A stretch of DNA of 32,500 nt from NCBI GenBank assembly GCA_944332215.1, contig CALVJP010000002.1, forward strand, positions 1 to 32,500. Direction: 5' to 3'. This DNA comes from an uncultured Bacilli bacterium (GTDB lineage: Bacteria; Bacillota_I; Bacilli_A; RF39; UBA660). A program made the position numbers and the translations under genes. Under the pieces are notes generated by a model. The model did not search any database. It worked only from the letters and a program-made list of their open reading frames with translations, and had not been told where the DNA came from. This document shows, piece after piece, positions 1 to 6,465 of the stretch. Within the stretch, counting starts at the first letter, position 1, and each line of letters starts with the position of its first letter.

Positions 1-2
1 CT

Positions 3-126
3 ATGGTTAGAAATCAGTTAGATGCCCACCCTAGATTTCAGGATAGGTTTCGTAAATATTGTAATTAGTTCTTTGACAATTTTATATATGTCTTATAGAC
101 AACTTACACACTTTTCTTGACACACC
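3..126 (+). mobile_element. Possible 3' remnant of an insertion sequence (transposase C-terminus plus IS end)
   Basis: A plus-strand reading frame open from the window start ends at the TAG at 66-68, reading ...NQLDAHPRFQDRFRKYCN. It is the only plus-strand frame in the window that looks like a protein end. About 50 bases further on lies a stretch reading ACTTACACACTTTTCTTGACACACCC, which resembles the terminal repeats of IS256-type (Mutator) elements. The frame is cut by the window edge, so no catalytic residue can be seen. Family assignment is a guess from general resemblance; it could equally be the end of an unrelated gene. Confidence 0.35.
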
Positions 127-153
127 CTAAATATTGTAATTAGATCTTTGACA
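53..153. repeat. Direct repeat pair, 26 bp with one mismatch
   Basis: The sequence TAAATATTGTAATTAG followed by (T/A)TCTTTGACA occurs at 53-78 and again at 128-153, exactly 75 bp apart. The first copy covers the last codons and stop of the possible transposase frame; the second lies just beyond the putative IS end. This could be a partial second copy of the same 3' end, left by nested or tandem insertion. Each copy holds a TTGACA hexamer, but no well-spaced -10 box follows. Confidence 0.7.
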
Positions 154-191
154 GATTTTTATTACAATCTCTATCTAGTCTTTTATATTAT

Positions 192-689
192 CTATAATAT
201 TATTTCATATCTACTACTCTTACCATAATTAAATAATAATTTCCCACCATTTTTTTCTATCACTCTTTTAGAAGCAATATTATTATCATTACAATTCAAA
301 CAAACAGTTTTCATACCTAATTTTTTACATTCAGCAAGTGCAAATTCCAACATTTTTGTACCATAGCCCTTATTTCTCATACTTTTTCTAATTTTGTAAA
401 AAATTTGACTACCCTGTTCTAACCAAAAATTATTCAATGTTGTTCTAATCCCAATTTCACCAATAGGTTCGCCATCAACATAAAAAACATATCTATTAGT
501 TGTCGAATTTATTTCCTTATTAATTTCAATTTCTTCATTCTTATATTTTTTTAATATATTTTTAAATTCTTCAAAAGACTTGCCGTGAATGATATTACTT
601 GAGCCTACTTCCTCCTTAGGTATATCTTGATACATCTCAAATTCTTTTTTACCCATTTTTGCATTAATTTTTTTTAGTTCATAATTCAT
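192..689 (-). CDS. GNAT-family N-acetyltransferase
   Basis: This 165-residue protein has the GCN5-related acetyltransferase fold, which moves an acetyl group from acetyl-CoA to an amine. Motif A (R-x-x-G-Y-G, within RKSMRNKGYGTKML) binds the CoA pyrophosphate. The later NIASKRVIEKNGG segment is the usual motif B of N-terminal or small-molecule acetyltransferases. The substrate cannot be told; resemblance to RimJ/RimL and antibiotic acetyltransferases is only general. A Shine-Dalgarno (SD) sequence, GAGAGG, sits 7 bases before the ATG. It lies 16 bases after the stop of the Cys-rich gene upstream, so the two are probably co-transcribed. A decayed copy of its 3' end lies at 1396-1475. The surroundings look acquired. 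Confidence 0.85.
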   Translation of the reverse strand: MNYELKKINAKMGKKEFEMYQDIPKEEVGSSNIIHGKSFEEFKNILKKYKNEEIEINKEINSTTNRYVFYVDGEPIGEIGIRTTLNNFWLEQGSQIFYKIRKSMRNKGYGTKMLEFALAECKKLGMKTVCLNCNDNNIASKRVIEKNGGKLLFNYGKSSRYEIIL

Positions 690-705
690 AAAATTTACCT
701 CTCTA

Positions 706-1041
706 TCAATTTAATAGAATATCATCATCTTTTAAATTAACATCAATACTATCAATTTTTATTCCATTTCTAATTTTAGTTTCTAAAATATCATTTATTT
801 CATGAATCGAATGATTACACATATAATCTATATAACCAAAGTATCCACCACGATAGCCACCTTGACATATTGGTAAAAACTTACATTTATCACAAAATAA
901 TTCTTTATTTTTAAATTTAGAAATAACTTTCGAATTAGAGTTTTTAGTAGAACATAAATCAGATAAATTTTCTAATATATAATTTTTAAACTCAATAAGA
1001 GAAACTGGATCTAAATTTTTAATTAATTCTTCAATATTCAT
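706..1041 (-). CDS. Small cysteine-rich protein with a SPASM-like cluster motif
   Basis: This 111-residue protein is of unassigned function. Residues about 50-75 carry C-x2-C-K-F-L-P-I-C-x-G-G, followed about 12 residues later by another Cys. That spacing matches the auxiliary Fe-S cluster (SPASM) tail of radical SAM maturases. However, the CxxxCxxC radical SAM core is absent, and the Cys normally following the GG is a Tyr. It may be a stand-alone or truncated tail. The first 45 residues are polar and helical, rich in Asn and Lys. No strong ribosome binding site precedes the ATG. The leader in front contains interleaved inverted repeats and an extended -10 promoter. It precedes the GNAT gene, probably in one transcript. 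Confidence 0.55.
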   Translation of the reverse strand: MNIEELIKNLDPVSLIEFKNYILENLSDLCSTKNSNSKVISKFKNKELFCDKCKFLPICQGGYRGGYFGYIDYMCNHSIHEINDILETKIRNGIKIDSIDVNLKDDDILLN

Positions 1042-1057
1042 ACTACATAAAATATCT

Positions 1058-1153
1058 TTAATCAGTTAGTCTCGATCATTCTCAATCGCCAAATCAAAAC
1101 TGTAGAGAGACTAACTGATTAAGGATACTTCCTTTCTACATTTTTGATTTGGC
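1058..1153 (-). promoter_or_regulatory. Leader with two interleaved inverted repeats (mutually exclusive hairpins)
   Basis: A perfect 16-bp inverted repeat (1058-1073 with 1107-1122, arm GAGACTAACTGATTAA) interlocks with a perfect 12-bp one (1088-1099 with 1142-1153, arm GCCAAATCAAAA) in the order A-B-A'-B'. The two stems cannot both form as simple hairpins; they are alternatives or a pseudoknot. In the minus-strand transcript the predicted 5' end falls at the start of the outer 12-mer, and the leader ends 17 bases before the ATG at 1041. This is the architecture of attenuators such as erm leaders, but no leader peptide with a good start was found and no U-run follows. Confidence 0.6.
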
Positions 1154-1160
1154 TATGCTA

Positions 1161-1182
1161 ATTATATCACACTTTCTCATTT
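1161..1182 (-). promoter_or_regulatory. Promoter for the 1041-192 gene pair (extended -10)
   Basis: On the minus strand TGATATAAT is a perfect extended -10 (TATAAT at 1161-1166). CTGACA lies 15 bases upstream as a weak and close -35. Transcription would start near 1153, at the first base of the interleaved repeat leader. The promoter overlaps the end of the small ORF 1177-1341. Confidence 0.6.
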
Positions 1183-1341
1183 GTCAGTCATAAAGTTGAA
1201 CACAACTTTTGCAATAAATAATGGATGTTTCATAATTGTAATTATTCTTTCTTTAATTTTTTTATTTTCTAATTCATTACAACCTTTTTCTATAATTTCA
1301 TATTTCACTTTTACTTTCTCTATACTTTTTACAATTTCCAT
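1177..1341 (-). CDS. Possible small protein, unrecognised (54 aa)
   Basis: This ATG-initiated frame encodes 54 residues rich in Lys, Glu and Ile. It begins MEIVKSIEKV and ends ...FNFMTDK, with codon use typical of a coding AT-rich gene. There is no convincing Shine-Dalgarno. The same frame stays open 10 codons further upstream to a TAG, and beyond that stop it reads GKTLVLE. It may therefore be the tail of a longer gene broken by a stop. It sits between the decayed acetyltransferase fragment and the promoter at 1161, in a stretch that looks like remnants. No family recognised. The opposite-strand hydrophobic frame starting from TTG at 1181 is less likely. Confidence 0.35.
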   Translation of the reverse strand: MEIVKSIEKVKVKYEIIEKGCNELENKKIKERIITIMKHPLFIAKVVFNFMTDK

Positions 1342-1395
1342 TTTTTTAATAGTTGATTCATATGTTCTTATCTATTCTAACACCAGTGTTTTCCC

Positions 1396-1475
1396 ATAAT
1401 ATTATTTCCTCTCTACTACTCTTACTACATTGAAATAATAATCTCTCTCATTTTTCTATTACGCTTTAAAATGTA
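1396..1475 (-). pseudogene. Decayed duplicate of the 3' end of the GNAT gene
   Basis: Read on the minus strand this stretch aligns by eye with the last 26 or so codons of the intact acetyltransferase gene at 192-275. Shared blocks include GTAAGAGTAGTAGA and GAAATAATATTAT, each with small differences. Small indels and TAG/TAA stops break the frame, so no protein is made. It is a remnant of a second, diverged copy rather than a recent duplication. Confidence 0.6.
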
Positions 1476-1492
1476 TTTACTTCGTATAAACA

Positions 1493-1516
1493 AAAAACAT
1501 CCATTATGATGTTTTT
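1493..1516 (-). terminator. Rho-independent terminator after the sortase gene
   Basis: A 9-bp perfect stem (AAAAACATC / GATGTTTTT) with a 6-base loop is followed by a T-rich stretch on the minus strand. The loop contains the sortase TAA stop, so the terminator overlaps the last codons. Confidence 0.75.
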
Positions 1517-2010
1517 GCAGTTAATATCAAATAACTAATTAGCACGATTTGTTTGTTAGTTCCTTTTTTACAGGTAATTAAAGTTAATGTCGTTTTACTT
1601 TGTTTCCGTTTTATTTTTACATACCCTGTTTTCTCCACTTCGTAAATATCAGCAATCACATATTTATAGCTTTTGTCTTGATAATAAACATATATCGAAT
1701 CATTTATTTTTAATTTATCAAGCTCTTTAAAATAGGCAATGTTACTATTTCCACTATGCGCAGCTAAAATAAGATTACTGGCCTTAACCGTAGGCAGTTT
1801 AGAACCCTCAAGCATTGCAATATTTTTATCTACATGATTTTGCTTTGGATCGTTAGGATAAAATTCTTGATTTAAATTAATTTTTGAAATCACTAAAACA
1901 GGATTATGATAATAAAGCTGGCCTTGATAATATTCCGCACTAGCCAAATTTAAACTTAAAACAGGCATCACCAATAAAGTCCCCACTTTTTTAATTAAAG
2001 ACTTGAACAT
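1504..2010 (-). CDS. Sortase, membrane-anchored cysteine transpeptidase
   Basis: Sortases cut surface proteins at an LPxTG-like signal and join them to the cell wall or to another protein. This 168-residue protein has an N-terminal hydrophobic anchor (about 4-25) followed by a sortase barrel. It carries the catalytic His (H85 in LAAHSGN) and the TLxTC signature (TLITC, C147). No Arg follows C147; the usual catalytic Arg position reads K153/Q154. The frame extends to an upstream ATG at 2034, but neither start has a strong SD, and 2010 gives a normal N-in anchor. The gene overlaps the end of the thioester protein gene by 20 bases (44 if the longer start is used), suggesting translational coupling and a dedicated enzyme-substrate pair. 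A class D- or E-like assignment is only a guess. Confidence 0.85.
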   Translation of the reverse strand: MFKSLIKKVGTLLVMPVLSLNLASAEYYQGQLYYHNPVLVISKINLNQEFYPNDPKQNHVDKNIAMLEGSKLPTVKASNLILAAHSGNSNIAYFKELDKLKINDSIYVYYQDKSYKYVIADIYEVEKTGYVKIKRKQSKTTLTLITCKKGTNKQIVLISYLILTAKTS

Positions 2011-2881
2011 AAGTAGGAATCGTCCAGGTAACATTAAAATGCTTTACATTTTGAAACGCTGTGTTAGGGACTTTAACAATCTCTGGGATATCTTCTTCAG
2101 GAATAAAATTTTGAATAGTCAATTTCAAAGGTTCATCATAACTAAGCCTTAAAGCCCCTAGCATTTGCGAAGATGCTTTTTGATAAATTAGTAGCATTTG
2201 CGCATCATAATTTTTTCGTTTTAAAATTAAAGACTCAGCTGGCACTTCAGTATCAGCAAAAGTAACGGACAAAGAATTTTCTATAATTTCTAGCTGATGC
2301 TTAGAAGTCGAAACTATCTCAAAGTTTTCAAGGACTTTGTTATCATCTTGAAAAACTTTAGTGGATCCGGCCTCTCCAATAATTGTTTCATCCATAAATG
2401 AAGGCTTTAAATCATGTTGCTCCACCAACTTAAGAATATCATTTTTTTCTTTACTAATATCAATAATATCCCCGCCACCGTTTATCTGAGTACTCCAATA
2501 AATATCGACATTATCAAACGCTTTCCAAATTAATTCTTGCGTCGCAATATAATATTTAGGTGTTTGATGTCCAGGATATTCATAACCATAATAGCCAATT
2601 TTCTCTAAATATTTTTGAGTCTCAAACGATAAACCAGTATGCTGCCAGCTAGTAAAACTGTCGTATTCTTTAACAGTAATGTCTTGACCAGGCTCTAAAC
2701 AATAAGCTAAACGGTCATCCAAAAAAAACTGAGTTACATGGTTTGATGTCCTACTTCCCCCGACATTAAGATTAAAATAAATATTATCAAGCCGCTTATA
2801 AGTAATCGTCTCAGCACGACCTTCTGGCAAAAAAGCAACAAACAAACTACCAAATAAAATTAACAACCATATTTTTTTCAT
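1991..2881 (-). CDS. Secreted thioester-domain (TQXA/TED) surface protein
   Basis: This 296-residue protein has a signal peptide (about 1-23, ending GRA-E). It then has a thioester domain with C61 (YCLEPG) and Q115 in TQELIW, the Cys-Gln pair that forms an internal thioester in Gram-positive adhesins and captures host amines covalently. A second beta-rich domain follows (about 160-265). At 271-275 VPNTA resembles a sortase signal (LPxTG-like). The 21 residues after it contain no long hydrophobic segment and no basic tail, so the membrane-stop part of the sorting signal is missing. The coding end overlaps the sortase start. The SD AAAGGAG is 5 bases before the ATG. Either anchoring is lost, making the protein secreted, or a deletion trimmed this end. 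Confidence 0.85.
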   Translation of the reverse strand: MKKIWLLILFGSLFVAFLPEGRAETITYKRLDNIYFNLNVGGSRTSNHVTQFFLDDRLAYCLEPGQDITVKEYDSFTSWQHTGLSFETQKYLEKIGYYGYEYPGHQTPKYYIATQELIWKAFDNVDIYWSTQINGGGDIIDISKEKNDILKLVEQHDLKPSFMDETIIGEAGSTKVFQDDNKVLENFEIVSTSKHQLEIIENSLSVTFADTEVPAESLILKRKNYDAQMLLIYQKASSQMLGALRLSYDEPLKLTIQNFIPEEDIPEIVKVPNTAFQNVKHFNVTWTIPTYVQVFN

Positions 2882-2954
2882 GGTGCTCCTTTCTAGCCCC
2901 TTATTATTATCATACGAGATGGTTAAGCTATTTCCTTTTAATAATCTAATAAAA

Positions 2955-2984
2955 AGAAAAAAAGTATTTTATAAGATACTTTTT
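2955..2984 (-). terminator. Rho-independent terminator after the YfhO-like gene
   Basis: A 9-bp stem AAAAAGTAT / ATACTTTTT with an 8-base loop is followed by further T residues on the minus strand. It lies about 40 bases past the TAG at 3025. It separates the big membrane protein gene from the thioester protein gene. Confidence 0.75.
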
Positions 2985-3024
2985 GATTATTTTATAAGGG
3001 AACAAATGCCACTTTTATATACGG

Positions 3025-5568
3025 CTATTTTACTTTTTTGGGTCTATAAGCCACATCACGAATAAGCACAATAAGCAGGATGACAAGTCCACCTAAACTA
3101 ACTTTTTTACCTAAAGCTAAATATGGTGCTTCATAATCTAAGGTAATTTGATGATACCCTTGACTAATGGGAAAACCAATAAAAGCTCCACTAACTTTTT
3201 CATACGTCGTATCTTGGCCGTCAACTTTAATGGTAAAACCTGAATCGTATGGAATAGTCAACATAAAATAACCAGATTTTTTAACATTAATGTCCCCCTC
3301 TAGGTGACTACCTCGGCTTTTTTCATAGTCGATATTATATGAATCAACCTTAGTTGGAAGCTGACTAATCAAGTTAAAATCTAAAGCAAAAATTTGTATA
3401 TCATTGATAGTATAATTTCCCTTAGAAAAAACAAGCTTCAAGTTTTTAAGGTTATCAAGACTTGATAAAGTGTAATCGAAAGTTTGATTATGATTATAAT
3501 ATTTCCACTCACGGCATGTTAATTTGTTTTTAATTCCATTAATAGTGATGCTCGTATCGCCTTGCTTACATGACTGCGGGTTAGACACATGAATTCTCAC
3601 CAATAGTAATTGATCTTGGAAAGCTTGATTTAAATCTAAAATGAGCTCACCTTTTTGACTATCAATCGTGGTAATTTGATAGCTATGGTCAATTTTTTGA
3701 ATTTTTAGATTTTGACTCTTAGCTTTAGTCAAATCAATTTCAACAGGCTGCATATGGGAAGTTAAAGCTTTATTTGGAGCATTATCAACAATGATATTGT
3801 TCATGAGTCCTTCTAGCTTATAAGGAAATTTCAAAGCCTTATACTGCGTTTTATTTAAAAGCTGAGAATTGGCATAACCAACAGGCATAAAATTATGATT
3901 AATATATAATGTATATGTTCCAGAATTTTTAACTTTAGTATAACCACGTGGCGCGGCTTTATCTGTAATTAGATACTTGACGCCCATGTATGTTTCAAAC
4001 ATGACATTCTTATTTTGATGGGTAATCACCGAATTACGATAAGCAATATTATTATTAAAAGTGTGGTAAAAAAACTTGTTATAATCTTTGTTATAGGTCG
4101 ATGAATACAAAGTAAGGCTATTTTGTCTAATATCTAAAATGCGATTAACATGTTGAGCTGCGCCCTTAACATCAGTATAAATGCGATAATAAGATTGGTC
4201 GTGCTTAGTGATATAGTGCACCAAATCAGCTATTTCTGGACTGTTTTGCTTTTGATGATCAGCCTTAGTTTCTAGCTCATCTCCAAAATTAACACCTATA
4301 CAAATAATATAAATAAAGATAATAAAGGTTATAATTAATTTATTTGGCTTTTGATGCTTATAATAAAAGGAAATAAGGAAAACGGTTAATAGACCATCTA
4401 AAGCATAAAGGGCTGTAAATTGGGGCTTGGAAAAAATTAAAGCAATAATGAGGGTTAAAGCAAACATAAATAAAATATTATATAAAGCAATTTCCTTTTG
4501 AAAAAGGCGTTTAAAAAACAAAGCAATGGCTAGAACATATAAAGGCAAAAGCGGAATTAAAGCCTTACCATCTAAATATAAAGTTCCATTTAAAATATAG
4601 ACAAAGAAATTAGCCGTAATAATTGTAATTAAAGCAATATTTAAGAAGAGATTATCTCTTTTTTTGATAATTAAATTGGTAAACAAAGCCAAGATAACTA
4701 TAGCTGTAAGGCCAACAGAATAAGGACTATAAAGCAAATATTCCAGTCCAAAATGGGGAATAACAAGTTCAGTAATATTAAGGGGGACATCCCCATGAAT
4801 GCGGCCATTTAAAAGAGCATTAGCCACGGGCAATAATAAAATAGCCGCTAAAAGAATGGCCGTAATAAGTGGAAAACTAAATTTTAAAGCTTCTTTCAAA
4901 AAATTTTTAAGTGTCGGCGTACGATTTTCTCTTAAATAAACATAAATTCCATAAATCACAATTGCTAAAATAGCTCCCACGCTATAAAAATAGCTAGTCA
5001 TGATGATTAAGAAAGTAGTAACAATTAACGGTGATATTTTCTTTCGTTCAAAGTACAGATCCACACTCATTAAAGCCATAATGAGAAATGGCATATAGTT
5101 AATAAACATCACATGGCGGTGAGTTTGGAAAATTAAGGGACTGGCACATAAAAAAATTGCCGTGGCTAAAAGACAAATATTGGTTTGAAAACCACTTTTT
5201 TTTAACCATTTATAAAAAAGAATAATACTTAATAATCCAAGTAAAATACTACTAAGACTAATATAATCATTCATCTGAATGTGTGGGAAAAGGTAAGATA
5301 GTAAAATAATAGGACTTAAAAAACCATAATAAGCAAAATAGAAAATATTTTGACCCGCGCCTAAATTTGGGGCAAAAGAGGGAATTAATTCTTTGGTGTC
5401 GTAAAATAAGGAGCGGAAATACTCGGGAATAGCCCAGTGTTGAATACTCCAATCAGTGGTTGAGCCATATATAAAAGTACCATGTGTAATGATCAAAGTT
5501 ACAAAAAGGTACATTAATATTAAAATAGTTAGATTACGATAATCTTTTTTATTAAACTTCTTTGTCAT
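3025..5568 (-). CDS. YfhO-family integral membrane protein (GT-C-like)
   Basis: This 847-residue protein has about a dozen hydrophobic segments in its first 420 residues. A large extracellular domain of about 390 residues follows, and a single C-terminal membrane span (about 823-841) ends in a basic tail. The opening, with short loops and PSFAPNLGAGQN near residue 65, matches the YfhO family. In Bacillus that family is tied to glycosylation of teichoic acids, using lipid-linked sugars outside the membrane. Function here is inferred from family and topology, not from identified catalytic residues. SD AAAGG precedes the ATG. It lies 118 bases downstream of the PIG-L gene; a deacetylase beside a glycosyltransferase-like protein suggests cell-envelope glycan work. 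Confidence 0.8.
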   Translation of the reverse strand: MTKKFNKKDYRNLTILILMYLFVTLIITHGTFIYGSTTDWSIQHWAIPEYFRSLFYDTKELIPSFAPNLGAGQNIFYFAYYGFLSPIILLSYLFPHIQMNDYISLSSILLGLLSIILFYKWLKKSGFQTNICLLATAIFLCASPLIFQTHRHVMFINYMPFLIMALMSVDLYFERKKISPLIVTTFLIIMTSYFYSVGAILAIVIYGIYVYLRENRTPTLKNFLKEALKFSFPLITAILLAAILLLPVANALLNGRIHGDVPLNITELVIPHFGLEYLLYSPYSVGLTAIVILALFTNLIIKKRDNLFLNIALITIITANFFVYILNGTLYLDGKALIPLLPLYVLAIALFFKRLFQKEIALYNILFMFALTLIIALIFSKPQFTALYALDGLLTVFLISFYYKHQKPNKLIITFIIFIYIICIGVNFGDELETKADHQKQNSPEIADLVHYITKHDQSYYRIYTDVKGAAQHVNRILDIRQNSLTLYSSTYNKDYNKFFYHTFNNNIAYRNSVITHQNKNVMFETYMGVKYLITDKAAPRGYTKVKNSGTYTLYINHNFMPVGYANSQLLNKTQYKALKFPYKLEGLMNNIIVDNAPNKALTSHMQPVEIDLTKAKSQNLKIQKIDHSYQITTIDSQKGELILDLNQAFQDQLLLVRIHVSNPQSCKQGDTSITINGIKNKLTCREWKYYNHNQTFDYTLSSLDNLKNLKLVFSKGNYTINDIQIFALDFNLISQLPTKVDSYNIDYEKSRGSHLEGDINVKKSGYFMLTIPYDSGFTIKVDGQDTTYEKVSGAFIGFPISQGYHQITLDYEAPYLALGKKVSLGGLVILLIVLIRDVAYRPKKVK

Positions 5569-5640
5569 AGCATAACCTTTCTATTAAATAGTTTTGTATC
5601 ATTTGTGATAGCACAATTAAATGGTAACTTATTTTTTAAG

Positions 5641-5685
5641 AATTGTCAATTATCAACGGCTAAAGTTTAACTTAATTTGACAATT
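5641..5685 (-). repeat. Inverted repeat just after the PIG-L stop
   Basis: A perfect 9-bp inverted repeat (AATTGTCAA at 5641-5649, TTGACAATT at 5677-5685) with a 27-base spacer starts 1 base after the deacetylase TAA. No T-run follows on the minus strand, so it is a poor intrinsic terminator. It may slow transcription, stabilise the mRNA 3' end, or bind a protein. Confidence 0.5.
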
Positions 5686-5686
5686 A

Positions 5687-6370
5687 TTACCACTCAGTGC
5701 TTTTTACCCATGTTTCAAAAGGATACATATGACCAAATTTTTCATCAATAAAACTTTGGCTTTGATAGATTGGGAGCATGTCTTTCGTTTTTCTTTGGAG
5801 TGTTTTACTATCAATAGTGGTTTCTTGGTCTAACCTAGCTAAGGCTTTTTTTGTATAATATTTTCCAAAATAGTATAGATTATCCTGCTTTCCATAAATA
5901 TCCGTGACAATTTGACTAGTCATAATATGATGTTGGTGCCCATATTCTCCTTCAGGATTATGTGTTACAACTAAATCCCAATGTTTGTATTCTAAAATGG
6001 CTCGAAGATCTTTTTTTATTTGTTTTTTTTCTGACTTCCAGTTACTACGTTTACCCCAAATTTTATCAGGATAATCTAACATGATTAATTGATCACTACT
6101 GTAATTTAAGGCTTTTTGAATTTCTTTAACTCTAACTTTATTATTTCCACAAGTGATGCAGACAACTAAGTAATTGCTTTCTAAAAGATGGGCGCCACCC
6201 CAAATAGTCTCATCATCCGGATGAGCAACAATCATCACTTTATTAATGTTTTCAAGATTGAGTTGCTTTAATTGTTGTTTAACCGGTATTTTATTACTAG
6301 AATGAGCAAAGATAAAAACAATTAAAATAGCTAATAAAAGTGTTCCAAATACATATAAACTTTTTTTCAT
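5687..6370 (-). CDS. Membrane-anchored PIG-L family deacetylase
   Basis: This 227-residue protein has an N-terminal hydrophobic anchor (about 4-23) and a LmbE/PIG-L zinc hydrolase domain. AHPDDE (49-54) supplies the His-Asp-Asp metal ligands and base. The later HNPEGEYGHQHH segment (137-148) supplies the remaining zinc His. Such enzymes remove the acetyl group from N-acetylglucosamine-type sugars. The anchor places the catalytic domain outside the membrane, so the target is probably a surface glycan or glycolipid. It has its own consensus promoter and an SD (GGAGG) before the ATG, and heads a unit with the YfhO-like gene. The exact substrate is unknown. Confidence 0.85.
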   Translation of the reverse strand: MKKSLYVFGTLLLAILIVFIFAHSSNKIPVKQQLKQLNLENINKVMIVAHPDDETIWGGAHLLESNYLVVCITCGNNKVRVKEIQKALNYSSDQLIMLDYPDKIWGKRSNWKSEKKQIKKDLRAILEYKHWDLVVTHNPEGEYGHQHHIMTSQIVTDIYGKQDNLYYFGKYYTKKALARLDQETTIDSKTLQRKTKDMLPIYQSQSFIDEKFGHMYPFETWVKSTEW

Positions 6371-6392
6371 AGGTTCCTCCTTTGCTTAATTT

Positions 6393-6421
6393 AGTATATT
6401 ACAGCTACCTTGTTATGTCAA
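6393..6421 (-). promoter_or_regulatory. Sigma-A promoter for the PIG-L / YfhO-like unit
   Basis: On the minus strand TTGACA (6416-6421) and TATACT (6393-6398) are separated by exactly 17 bases, close to consensus. The start would be about 20 bases before the deacetylase ATG. Confidence 0.85.
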
Positions 6422-6438
6422 GTAGTTAGCATAGTATA

Positions 6439-6465
6439 CTAAAAAAAGTAGAAATTGTCTACTTT
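6439..6465 (-). terminator. Rho-independent terminator after the pseudouridine synthase gene
   Basis: An 8-bp stem AAAGTAGA / TCTACTTT with a 5-base loop runs into TTTTTTT on the minus strand. The upstream arm contains the TAG stop of the gene. Confidence 0.85.

Noticed and set aside
1181-1399. Plus-strand hydrophobic 72-residue frame starting at TTG
   Set aside because: It has a weak TTG start and no Shine-Dalgarno. It runs antisense to the minus-strand frame at 1177-1341, whose codon use is more protein-like, and it ends in the acetyltransferase remnant.
1991-2060. A simple frameshift in the thioester protein hiding a normal sorting tail
   Set aside because: Both alternative frames over 2010-2060 were read; neither gives a hydrophobic span and basic tail joined to VPNTA, so a single indel does not explain the end.
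5267-5452. 61-residue minus-strand frame inside the YfhO-like gene
   Set aside because: It is an out-of-frame shadow within an intact 847-codon gene.
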